Shown here one piece after another: positions 1 to 9,200 of a stretch of 21,049 bases of DNA. The first letter of the stretch is position 1; each line of letters opens with the position of its first letter. Source of the stretch: Pyrrhoderma lamaoense (Eukaryota; Basidiomycota; Agaricomycetes; Hymenochaetales; Hymenochaetaceae); the NCBI GenBank assembly GCA_002794735.1, contig NBAZ01000067.1:1-21049 (forward strand), given 5' to 3'. A program made the translations under genes and the position numbers. A model generated the notes under the pieces. That model had not been told where the DNA came from. It worked only from the letters and a program-made list of their open reading frames with translations, and ran no database searches.

Positions 1-1482
1 ATGAAGATGAATATTCAATATCAATATGAGGTTGAAGGTATCAAAATCAGACTTTCGGCTTTATCCGATTGCATGTTCTTACTAACACATAGTACGTCAC
101 CCATATTTGTATTGATGTCGCTGCCATGTTCATATCTGTGACTTGCTATAACGGACATCTTTCATTGCCTATGATACTCTCTTCTTCCGTCAGACGGCGT
201 CATCTCAGTAGAGACTCTGTCTAGTGCTCTCAACTCCATTAAGAAGATAATTACAAGTAATAAAAGGAGATGGTTTCAGCGTGACTATATATCACAAAAA
301 CTACATATGATACAGTAAGAAATCAATCAATCGGTACTCTCCCGAATAACCTACTCTTGATCAACTAACAAGATCACGAAGATGAGAACATACGAGAGAC
401 ATTTCCTGACTGATCTGAAGTAAGAGTAGATGCAATCAACCAATCAATCAAGTGGGCGGATCTTAGGGTGCCTTTGTAAACATCGGTAACATAGTTTTCT
501 ATGTGTCCGCTATTAACTACGAGTTTGTCCGAGTACTGAGATCAGTGTCCTATTAGAGCTCCTCAGAAGTCATTAGCAATCTGGGATGTACAAGTACCTT
601 GACAATCTTTCTCTTCTCTCAAATATTGTATAAGAACGGATTTTGTAGTAAGCTATACATACAAGGCGTCTCTATAACACCTTCATCTAGTTGTAATCTG
701 ATGATCACTATCAAAAGATGCCTTGGCAGCTCTCAATCATAAATAGCATCGGTACTAGACTTTTCTATAAATTAAGCTTACCGGCTCTCTTCCTCAGATT
801 CTTTTCATGGCTTCCAACTCGAGCACCTTAGGCCTAGTACAAGAACAAGAAACGCAGCTTGCAGAGCTTCTTTCTACCTTACAACAGTCATGGATAGTAG
901 CCTCTGCTTTAGGTATGGCATCTCGTTTTTAGAAGCTCTAGATTATACTTACAATATTGAATGATATAACACAACGTTTATCACTTCAGTATTGTCCATC
1001 ACTTTTCTGGCATATGATATAATTACTGTGTTGCCTAAAGAGGTACGGGACCTCTAGAACCTTAACCAGGGTTATTACTTATCAGAGACCATTAGATTGA
1101 GCTCATTTGGAGGTGGGTATTGTAATTGATTACATGCTTAGGACAAGTGAATGGGATTTCTTAACAGAGAAAAATGGACAATTCCGAAGATCCTCTACAT
1201 TTTTACAAGATACTATGGAGTTATATATAATATGTGAGTTTTTCCCTCTAATATTACATAAGATTATATGAATAATTGACTGCACTGGTAGAACCGTATT
1301 CATTGGTGTGTCATAGCTTAATTTTAACTTATAATGCTCACTGACTAGCTTCAATATGATAGTTAATATCACTTCTACACAGAGTTTGACAGCCAAAGTA
1401 AGAGCCACACTCTCTTCATTGCTCATATTTCCCAACTTAAACCTGCCAGTTGTAATCTTCAGTATATCTCAATACTTCCTAT
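1..1482 (+). repeat. Left arm of 1482-bp inverted repeat
   Basis: This arm is the reverse complement of 4804-6285. Base 1 pairs with 6285, and the match ends at 1482/4804: the next bases (1483 and 4803) no longer pair. The stretches compared by eye were identical, including a 101-codon antisense reading frame. The arm carries the 5' half of a DUF6533 gene from 807 onward. Bases 1-806 hold no gene that I recognise. They lie upstream of the DUF6533 start and contain CAATCAATC-like direct repeats near 325-340 and 435-455. The repeat may continue to the left of the window. Confidence 0.95.
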
Positions 1483-1535
1483 GCTTGATAATGAGTCTAC
1501 CCACTCACAGTATATTATACCAGAAAAAGTGGTAA
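807..1535 (+). CDS. DUF6533 membrane protein, 5' half, truncated at arm boundary (left copy)
   Basis: I splice this as 807-912, 990-1042, 1096-1112, 1168-1233, 1292-1305 and 1363-1535, with introns of 77, 53, 55, 58 and 57 nt. All are GT-AG and all keep the frame. The product starts MASNSSTLGLVQEQE and then shows the DUF6533 signature: a hydrophobic run ending FLAYDIITVLPKE, then IELIWREKWTIPKILYIF and TRYYGVIYN. This N-terminal domain is typical of multi-pass membrane proteins of unknown function that are abundant in Agaricomycetes. The arm ends at 1482, inside the next hydrophobic segment (about residue 125). After that the frame continues into the core for about 17 codons and stops at 1533-1535. 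The usual remaining transmembrane segments and the C-terminal LNLRE-type motif are missing. The exons of 17 and 14 nt are very short but necessary for the domain. Confidence 0.65.
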
Positions 1536-2298
1536 CAACTAGAAATCAATATCTTGAATGTTACGGTTTCCTTAAAACTAAGGGATCAGCGTGATCTGCA
1601 ACCTTAGTAATAGAGGTTCAATAACCCAGATAAAGCAACTCTAATCCTTTCGCCAAAAGGGGTGGGCTAGCAGTGTGCTGAGTAGTTGATCAGACTAAAT
1701 AGACACCTAGTCCGGTTAAAGCTAATGAGCAGTTGGTGCTTCTTCAAGGTAGGGGGTCTCAAAGTCGTCGTGCCAAGTGCCAAGGACACTACAAGTAGAT
1801 TGTGACAAAGAGGTAATCACATGAGGTGTCAACCAAGGTATTGATTCAACCTAAACGATGCTGATGCAATAACTCGTAGTACGATAACATGGCCCTTCTT
1901 GGAGAGTATAGAAGTAGTCTCCTCACTGTACAGTGATAGAGAACAAGTAACGATATTAGAGAAAGCTAGATGTTCTACCACAATACAGATACCCTTAAAT
2001 GTTAGGATCTGTATTGATCTGCTTGTATAAGCAAGGGGATAATACGACTAAGCGTACTTATATAAGATGCCCTTGTACTTAGTATCACAGTGTTCAAAAC
2101 AGAAACGACTTGTAGGCCAGATATTCTGACAGATGATAGTGATGTATCAGATGTAGACAGATTAGCTGTCTTTGGGTTTGTGACAAGATTGATTTCAATG
2201 AGGAGATCTTGGTCAAAATCGACCTCCTTATATACATCTACTACATGTGAACTAACTACCCATTTAATCATCAAGAAATACTATTATTATATTTAATT
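1536..2298. other. Core, left part: no supported gene
   Basis: AT-rich core sequence directly after the left arm. Two reading frames overlap each other on opposite strands (2002-2274 minus, 90 codons; 2090-2296 plus, 68 codons). Neither shows a family motif, and at most one could be real. I looked for the missing 3' half of the DUF6533 gene here and did not find it. Confidence 0.5.
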
Positions 2299-2397
2299 TG
2301 TGGCACTTAGTGTGGCACCAATGTGGCACCTAGTGTGGCACCATTGTGGCACCATTGTTTGTGGCACCGTATCCATGTCTCCAGCAATTAGTGGCAC
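2299..2397 (+). repeat. TGTGGCAC octamer array
   Basis: TGTGGCAC occurs at 2299, 2311, 2322, 2334, 2345 and 2360, with a seventh partial copy, GTGGCAC, at 2391-2397. The first five are spaced 11 or 12 bases apart, close to one helical turn, so the motifs would face the same side of the DNA. The spacers differ (TTAG, CAA, CTAG, CATT), so the octamer itself rather than a longer unit is what repeats. Such arrays can be protein-binding sites, but no binding protein is identified. Confidence 0.85.
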
Positions 2398-2639
2398 TAG
2401 TTAAAGTGTCTAATTCGTCCTTCATCCAAAAGCGTTAAGCTTGTTATATTGTTTATAACTGTTACCGTTGCCGCGTTCATTATTATCATCACCTGACTTG
2501 TGAATTACCGTATTCATATCGTGAGAATTTATTCGACCGGCGCATCTGTTCCCAGCGTGGGAATATCTTCTTAGCCCAGCCTCGGGCTTGCTAAGAGGAA
2601 TGGCTAGTCCGCCATTCATACTGTGGATGGTCTGACGCT

Positions 2640-2655
2640 ATGCTAGTTCTAGCAT
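2640..2655. repeat. Short perfect hairpin
   Basis: ATGCTAG and CTAGCAT form a 7-bp stem with a 2-base loop. It lies just downstream of the stop of the minus-strand ORF 2684-3412, so it could belong to that transcript's 3' region. No function is demonstrated. The surrounding 2398-2683 has no supported gene. A 65-codon minus-strand frame at 2422-2619 shows no recognisable motif. Confidence 0.4.
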
Positions 2656-2683
2656 GGGCTGATGGATTGTTTCTGTCCCATTC

Positions 2684-3412
2684 TTATCTTGGGAGAATAG
2701 TATTGATGTGTGGTAGTATAGGGTGTTCCCTATTAGGCATGACTGGTAATGGAGGGCTTTCTCGTTGTGGTATTACCGGAGGTGTAACTGGTTGAGCTCT
2801 GTTAAGAGTGATCCAATCTACTCTCTTGAATCCTGGACGAGGAGCTTTATTATAAGTTTCATATATCATTCCTCTCCACAATGTGTGCATTCGCATTGCA
2901 AAGTGATTTGTCTCCTTTTCATCTATAGTCATTATGCCTGGTCCTCGTAGTGCAAAGCTTTCGTCTGTAGCTCTGATTACAGATATACGAATTGCTTCCT
3001 TGATTTCTTCTGAAGCTTGTTTGTGTAATATAACACATATTGAGGATGCTACTAGAATTGGTTCTCCATGACTCCTAGCATCTAGCATTGCTTCGGAGCG
3101 AACTTGCAGTTCAGGTTGATTGGGGTATATGCCTTTGAATGGTTCTTCTAACCAAAGGTGGTTCTGTACTCTTGTTATGTTATGCAAGGTGGTATCGTAC
3201 GGATAATTGTTTGTATGCATATCAAACCATCCGTAGTTATTATAGTACCTCCAATCTTCCTTCTGGGTCTTGATTAAGGCCTTAGTTATTCGTATGGCCA
3301 TATTGTTACATATCTCTTCCATTTCCTGTATTGTTCTATAACAGGTATGGCATATGTTCTGGGGTCTGTCCCGGCTAGTTGATGAGCCTCGTGTGACCTC
3401 GTTATTAGACAT
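2684..3412 (-). CDS. Hypothetical protein, 242 codons, in inverted-repeat core
   Basis: The longest uninterrupted frame of the core, starting MSNNEVTRGSSTSRDRPQNI. I do not recognise the family. Visible features are a CHTC pair near residue 21, an aromatic stretch around residues 54-62 (WRYYNNYGWFDMH), a more regular central part (residues about 105-160), and a proline-rich end with repeated PP and LP units from about residue 210. No signal peptide or membrane segment is apparent. A second minus-strand frame at 3286-3528 overlaps its 5' end in a different phase and may be an upstream exon or a shadow. Because genes in this genome are heavily spliced, the true start may lie further upstream. 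It is on the same strand as the ORF 4057-4770, and the two may be exons of one gene. Confidence 0.45.
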   Translation of the reverse strand: MSNNEVTRGSSTSRDRPQNICHTCYRTIQEMEEICNNMAIRITKALIKTQKEDWRYYNNYGWFDMHTNNYPYDTTLHNITRVQNHLWLEEPFKGIYPNQPELQVRSEAMLDARSHGEPILVASSICVILHKQASEEIKEAIRISVIRATDESFALRGPGIMTIDEKETNHFAMRMHTLWRGMIYETYNKAPRPGFKRVDWITLNRAQPVTPPVIPQRESPPLPVMPNREHPILPHINTILPR

Positions 3413-4056
3413 GATGTAAGCGCTTTATAATCGTTATTGGTAAGCCTAAAGTTTGGAAATCCTAACATTAAAGCAACACCTTTGCCAGCTAACAACAATC
3501 TTGACTGAGCGCAGGTATTGTACTTCAAGTGTAGTTGTAACTTGTTACTGTTTTACAGCTCTAAGTAAACTTATTACCATTTTATAGCTATAAGTGAGTC
3601 TGAATAATCTACTCTACTGTGTCCAAATGTTCTTCTTTTATAGTCTTCATCAACACTCATTATGCCATGAGCATTCCTTTATCCTAACCATAACCTTAAG
3701 AGCACTTGCTCCACAAGTCCCTGAAGACCCTGTGTATCCCACACATGTCTAAACCCTTATCGTCCCTGCTCCGCAGTCCATACAATTGCATTACTCCCTG
3801 AGACCCTGAGACCCTTAGATCTGATCTAGAGAGATTCCCAATCTCCTGACCCTGAGTTAGGGTCCACTGCCCTGAACTCTAGATAACTCCAATTGTGGCT
3901 GAATTGTGTTGTGCGTTCACTTCACAAAGACCCTGAATGGTCCGTGCTGACCCAGCAGGCCACACGTTGTTCGGCATTGAAGTATTGGTGATATCCCCAT
4001 TATATGTATCCAGGCACATCGATTAACTTGAGATGATTATAGACTTTTCTTGGTAG
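3413..4056. other. Core, middle part: non-coding, CCCTGA-rich
   Basis: No supported gene. CCCTGA occurs at 3719, 3796, 3804, 3850, 3870 and 3931, six times in about 220 bases, within a stretch of related pyrimidine-rich words (GACCCTGAGACCCTTAG). GACCCT at 3848-3853 and AGGGTC at 3859-3864 can form a 6-bp stem. This could be an intron or spacer between the two minus-strand ORFs, or decayed repeat sequence. I cannot choose between these. Confidence 0.4.
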
Positions 4057-4770
4057 CTAACAGAGTAAGAGTATTCCCCATTCTGGGGGATCCTTTGGTA
4101 TCACTTGATAGTGAACCACACTACTGCTGCACTGTTCTTCGTGCTGGTGTCCAGTATGCTCCATATTCATTAAGACTACAATCCTGACTTGACCCCAGAC
4201 CTTTTCTTTCCTTTTTATCTCCAAGAATGTAACGTAGTGAAAAGTCCATACGTCTTGTTCCCAATGAGGGAATTCTTGAATAGAATTGTCTGACCAGTAC
4301 TTCTGTACTTGTACTGTAAACTCGGTAGCATCCACTCCCATCTCGAAGAGAGTTGTCCAAGTGATCCTGTAGAGGTCCGATTGTAACGAATAAGTCTTCT
4401 TGCAATTAATACACTCTACCCTGGTCTGATACCAAAGGACTCGTTCCACCTGACTGTGTACTTGAGATTCGCTAGTTCGTTCTGCTTCTTGTACTGCTAT
4501 ACGAACACCTACATCTCCTGTAGGGTTTGGTAAGGTCCTAGTCTCTGATTTTTGCCGTGATTCTATCCAACCACGGACTTGATCCAGCAATGGCTCTGCT
4601 GGCTGCGCATGTAGTCGTTCAAACACCGCAGGCCTTTCTTCATCATGAGAGAGGACTTCCCTGTGTGACATGGCTGAGTTTGCTATTGTTCGTAATAGGC
4701 AGGATTTGCAGCTTCCTTTATTTGGTTTGTGTTTGATCTCTGACCTAGTCGATGATCCGTGAATCTTCAA
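4057..4770 (-). CDS. Hypothetical protein, 237 codons, in inverted-repeat core
   Basis: A long uninterrupted minus-strand frame starting MKIHGSSTRSEIKHK. Family not recognised. It has two CxxC pairs, CKSC near residue 21 and CINCKK near residue 119, which could bind a metal ion together or be coincidental. Between them lies a charged, glutamate- and arginine-rich part. After residue 125 there is a segment rich in W, Y and F (YRITWTTLFEMGVDATEF, then HWEQDVWTFHYVTFLEIKRK). No signal peptide or transmembrane helix is obvious. The 5' end overlaps the tail of the right DUF6533 copy by 26 bases, and the stop lies 645 bases upstream of the next core ORF. An alternative start is the internal Met at residue 34. 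Confidence 0.45.
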   Translation of the reverse strand: MKIHGSSTRSEIKHKPNKGSCKSCLLRTIANSAMSHREVLSHDEERPAVFERLHAQPAEPLLDQVRGWIESRQKSETRTLPNPTGDVGVRIAVQEAERTSESQVHSQVERVLWYQTRVECINCKKTYSLQSDLYRITWTTLFEMGVDATEFTVQVQKYWSDNSIQEFPHWEQDVWTFHYVTFLEIKRKEKVWGQVRIVVLMNMEHTGHQHEEQCSSSVVHYQVIPKDPPEWGILLLC

Positions 4771-5479
4771 ACCTCCAATCCCATAACATTGAATTATTCA
4801 AGAATAGGAAGTATTGAGATATACTGAAGATTACAACTGGCAGGTTTAAGTTGGGAAATATGAGCAATGAAGAGAGTGTGGCTCTTACTTTGGCTGTCAA
4901 ACTCTGTGTAGAAGTGATATTAACTATCATATTGAAGCTAGTCAGTGAGCATTATAAGTTAAAATTAAGCTATGACACACCAATGAATACGGTTCTACCA
5001 GTGCAGTCAATTATTCATATAATCTTATGTAATATTAGAGGGAAAAACTCACATATTATATATAACTCCATAGTATCTTGTAAAAATGTAGAGGATCTTC
5101 GGAATTGTCCATTTTTCTCTGTTAAGAAATCCCATTCACTTGTCCTAAGCATGTAATCAATTACAATACCCACCTCCAAATGAGCTCAATCTAATGGTCT
5201 CTGATAAGTAATAACCCTGGTTAAGGTTCTAGAGGTCCCGTACCTCTTTAGGCAACACAGTAATTATATCATATGCCAGAAAAGTGATGGACAATACTGA
5301 AGTGATAAACGTTGTGTTATATCATTCAATATTGTAAGTATAATCTAGAGCTTCTAAAAACGAGATGCCATACCTAAAGCAGAGGCTACTATCCATGACT
5401 GTTGTAAGGTAGAAAGAAGCTCTGCAAGCTGCGTTTCTTGTTCTTGTACTAGGCCTAAGGTGCTCGAGTTGGAAGCCAT
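4745..5479 (-). CDS. DUF6533 membrane protein, 5' half, truncated at arm boundary (right copy)
   Basis: This mirrors the left-arm gene. Exons by symmetry are 5374-5479, 5244-5296, 5174-5190, 5053-5118, 4981-4994 and 4745-4923, transcribed leftward. The first 125 or so residues equal those of the left copy, including FLAYDIITVLPKE and IELIWREKWTIPK. Below 4804 the sequence is no longer repeated, and the frame acquires a different tail of about 20 residues, read through FLNNSMLWDWRFEDS to a stop at 4745. The tail overlaps the start of the unrecognised ORF at 4057-4770 on the same strand in another frame. The family's C-terminal half is absent. Whether either copy is expressed cannot be judged from sequence. 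Confidence 0.6.
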
Positions 5480-6285
5480 GAAAAGAATCTGAGGAAGAGA
5501 GCCGGTAAGCTTAATTTATAGAAAAGTCTAGTACCGATGCTATTTATGATTGAGAGCTGCCAAGGCATCTTTTGATAGTGATCATCAGATTACAACTAGA
5601 TGAAGGTGTTATAGAGACGCCTTGTATGTATAGCTTACTACAAAATCCGTTCTTATACAATATTTGAGAGAAGAGAAAGATTGTCAAGGTACTTGTACAT
5701 CCCAGATTGCTAATGACTTCTGAGGAGCTCTAATAGGACACTGATCTCAGTACTCGGACAAACTCGTAGTTAATAGCGGACACATAGAAAACTATGTTAC
5801 CGATGTTTACAAAGGCACCCTAAGATCCGCCCACTTGATTGATTGGTTGATTGCATCTACTCTTACTTCAGATCAGTCAGGAAATGTCTCTCGTATGTTC
5901 TCATCTTCGTGATCTTGTTAGTTGATCAAGAGTAGGTTATTCGGGAGAGTACCGATTGATTGATTTCTTACTGTATCATATGTAGTTTTTGTGATATATA
6001 GTCACGCTGAAACCATCTCCTTTTATTACTTGTAATTATCTTCTTAATGGAGTTGAGAGCACTAGACAGAGTCTCTACTGAGATGACGCCGTCTGACGGA
6101 AGAAGAGAGTATCATAGGCAATGAAAGATGTCCGTTATAGCAAGTCACAGATATGAACATGGCAGCGACATCAATACAAATATGGGTGACGTACTATGTG
6201 TTAGTAAGAACATGCAATCGGATAAAGCCGAAAGTCTGATTTTGATACCTTCAACCTCATATTGATATTGAATATTCATCTTCAT
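4804..6285 (-). repeat. Right arm of 1482-bp inverted repeat
   Basis: This is the reverse-complement copy of 1-1482. It carries the second copy of the DUF6533 5' half on the minus strand, starting at 5479. Bases 5480-6285 contain no recognised gene and separate that start from the large plus-strand helicase gene, so the two genes are divergent. The right end (6285) lies three bases before the first open codons assigned to the helicase gene. The lack of divergence between the arms implies recent duplication or ongoing gene conversion. Confidence 0.95.
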
Positions 6286-6287
6286 GA

Positions 6288-9200
6288 TCTTGGACTTGCT
6301 TAGTTTCGGACATAGAAACCGAGGTTACTACTATCTCTGCGATGCTTGAGAATGACTTCCGCCTCGTAGGTGATGATTACGCTATACACTTCCAGGTTCG
6401 CTTCTGGGAAAGTGTGGTGCGGGATTCCTGTATGCCGTAAGGTAAGTAATTTAGAGTGCATAGCTGGAAGGACACGATTAGACAGATAACAGAAAATAGT
6501 ACTTCTTGTCTTTTGGCATTACATCACTGGTAAAATAAGGATAGTCATGTCAGCTGCCCGTTGTAAGATAAGGGTGTGACAATTCTAAATTTTATATGCT
6601 CTTCTCTTTACTTAAAGTTTGGGCAGGTGCCACTGAATAAACTCGACACATTGTACCCTACATGTGTTCGACTTTAGGCGCCCACATGTTAAGGTCTCCT
6701 TCCCACGGTCTCTATGGGCGCCTATACACTAACAGCCTGAGGGGGATAAATAGTGAATGCCCCTCTCCAGATGTCGCCGTTTTGACTCCCATCATGCCTC
6801 TTTCTCTGGAGGAAACAAAGCAAGAAAAACCACTTCCATTCGACGTCGGAGCATTTGAGGAATCTCTGCTCCAAGGAGATGAGGGTCTAGCTTATGTATT
6901 TCTGCATCTAGAGAAGGCGGTCTACTCAGGCGAAACTCAATCAGTACTCACATACCTATTGAGCAAGCAGTATCTGTTTGAGTATATTTACTCAAGTGAG
7001 CCCATGTTCATCTCCGATATAATCTCTGTTTATCCGTTTGTATATAGTTGCAGATGAAGCGATGGCATCTAAGTTTCATGAGAGTCTTGCTATAGGATTC
7101 AATCTCGAGCTGTGCCTTGTGACTGAGCCAACAATCAGTGCACTCGAGCGAATCGCAGAATTCGCCTTATTTGAGCTCAGTGATCTGAAAGACGCCAACA
7201 AACAAGAACTCAAGGACCGTCACAATGATGTGAGAAAGTTGAAGATGTCGCTTGAATGTGAAATGGACAGCCATTACGAGTTTACTGGGAAGAAATTGGC
7301 AAAAAAGCCGAAGTATAGTTCGAATAGAAAATCTGGAAAAAGCATACAGACTTCTGGTTTTAATGCCTTAAAAGAACGTCAACGAGCGCTTGAGAGACTA
7401 ATGGTTCTTCTTAAGGTATGTTACCTTCATGTATCTCTACGATTAGCATATGAATATAAACGCATAGGAACTGCTTGACGTGCTGAGGGATAGACAGTTT
7501 TCTGAACGAATCAAAGAGATATTCATTGCTAGTATGAATGCAGAAAAGCCAGTTCCACTTGACCCAACTGTTAAATCGGATGATAGTCCGGCTACTGAAA
7601 CAACCACTCTGGTAGAAACACCGGAAGCGTATCTACCAATTCAGCCCCTCAAGGCGGCACTATACTTCGCTAGCGCCGAGGGTTTAGGACAATGGAGGAT
7701 TTTCATATCTTCACGAGGGATTTCCTATCTTCGTCGGCATCGGGGACAAAATACTTTTGATATATTGTTCAAAAAGATTGTGTGAGTACATATCTTTTAT
7801 GACTACTATGACTCTAAGAGCTGATATCCTTTATAGAGAGCTATCGAATGGATTTTTCTCTCATGATAATCATAAGAGACTAAAAGGGTGGGACATTCCC
7901 ATCTTTGAGGCAAGACTAAGCAAGGACCTTCGACTAGTCGTAAGAGCTCAAGAAAATATACGTGTTTGATCGTTTGCTTATTAGTATTATCTCTTCCAGT
8001 ATCAGATAGACTGCATATCAGATTACAATGGTGTACGTCTATTGTTTGCTTGATTTATCTATTTTAACATAAAGTCTACAGGTAAACTGCCAAGGTATCT
8101 ACTCTCATAGTAAAATCATAACGGCAAAATAAATGATGTCCTCAAGTTATTCGTATCTACGGATTTTTTACACACGCACAAATGGATCGGCGCATGTGGG
8201 ACTCAATCAGTAAGCAACTAACGAATAGAGGAGGGGAATATTGCAAAAGGTTAGTATATATCTACTGCCTATCTTCTCAACTCCTCTGATAACATCGCCA
8301 AAGAATTAAGTCCCGCAGAAGAGGCACAAAAAGCGATTACTATCTTCCTCAGTCGTGGCCAGATTCCTATGAGGTACAGGATGAAGCACATGGTTTGTGT
8401 ATAGTACCCCATACGGAACATGGGAATATGACATCAGTCAGTATATATACACTCTTTATTATCCTAAGTATAACCATTGCTCACATTGCTCATGAATAAG
8501 GTTCATGAATGGCTAGTGTGAGTTAGTACGATGCTTCTGTACCCCAGTACTTACTGTATATCATTTTTTATATCTTCATAGGCTCGAGAAATACTCCGCT
8601 TTTTCACAGGTTAGCTTTTTTATCACATTATTACTATAAATACCTATCTAAGTACAATCTTCCAGAACTTGTTAGATCGTAAGCAAGCTCCCATACTCTC
8701 GGGTCCTGTGGTTAAAGTTAGTTGTAGAAATCAAATCTGGGAAAGATGCCATGCCCGTATTTGCAGTATCGTAATATCAAACATCTCCATTCTTATGAAG
8801 TTAACACTAACAAACTACGAACCAGATCCTACGAACGAGACATCATTGGGCACCCGTCATCTTGTTATGTTCTTGGTAGAAGTGGAACAGGGTATGTACA
8901 ATGAAGCTATCTTGGTATATAACTATCATGTTGAGTTTTGAATACTCTTCTTAGAAAAACTACAACAATGGTTTTTAAGATGTTGGGAATCGAGAGAGCT
9001 GGGTTGTCATCCACAGATAATCACAAACCTCGCCAACTATTTGTGACACGGTCAAACGTTCTTACTAAACGAGTCAAAGAGTACTTTATGAAATTAATGA
9101 ATTTTGTCAAGTCGACTGCTATCAACTCAGAAGATACATCGAAATCGTTTGGAAACAAGAACTCCTCATTTTATCTTGACGATCTGGATGAAGAACATAG

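Larger units (their letters stand above)
1..6285. mobile_element. Candidate foldback-type element or inverted segmental duplication
   Basis: Two 1482-bp inverted arms flank a 3321-bp core, a layout seen in foldback and long-TIR DNA elements and also in inverted duplications. Position x on the left pairs with 6286-x on the right all along the arms, so there is no net indel. The core has two unrecognised minus-strand ORFs and a short-motif array, but I recognise no transposase, integrase or reverse transcriptase. The left arm reaches the first base of the window, so the outer end, any target-site duplication and the true arm length cannot be seen. An inverted duplication that captured a DUF6533 gene fragment is an equally good reading. 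Confidence 0.4.

Noticed and set aside
1130..1435. 101-codon minus-strand frame, repeated on the plus strand at 4851-5156
   Set aside because: It is antisense to exons 3-6 of the DUF6533 gene. The spliced sense frame has family motifs and the antisense frame has none. It occurs twice only because of the inverted repeat.
2002..2296. Overlapping frames on both strands (2002-2274 minus, 2090-2296 plus)
   Set aside because: They are mutually antisense, short, and lack any motif. I considered a retroelement fragment but saw no supporting signature.
2765..2950. 61-codon plus-strand frame
   Set aside because: It lies wholly inside the longer minus-strand ORF 2684-3412 and shows no motif.
4121..4405. 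94-codon minus-strand frame
   Set aside because: It is a shadow of the longer frame 4057-4770 on the same strand.
1..6285. Simple fold-back artefact of long-read sequencing
   Set aside because: Such artefacts usually place the two arms directly next to each other. Here a 3.3-kb unique core separates them, so this is less likely, though only read mapping can settle it.
1..6285. LTR retrotransposon with terminal repeats
   Set aside because: The repeats are inverted, not direct, and no reverse transcriptase, integrase or primer-binding site was recognised.
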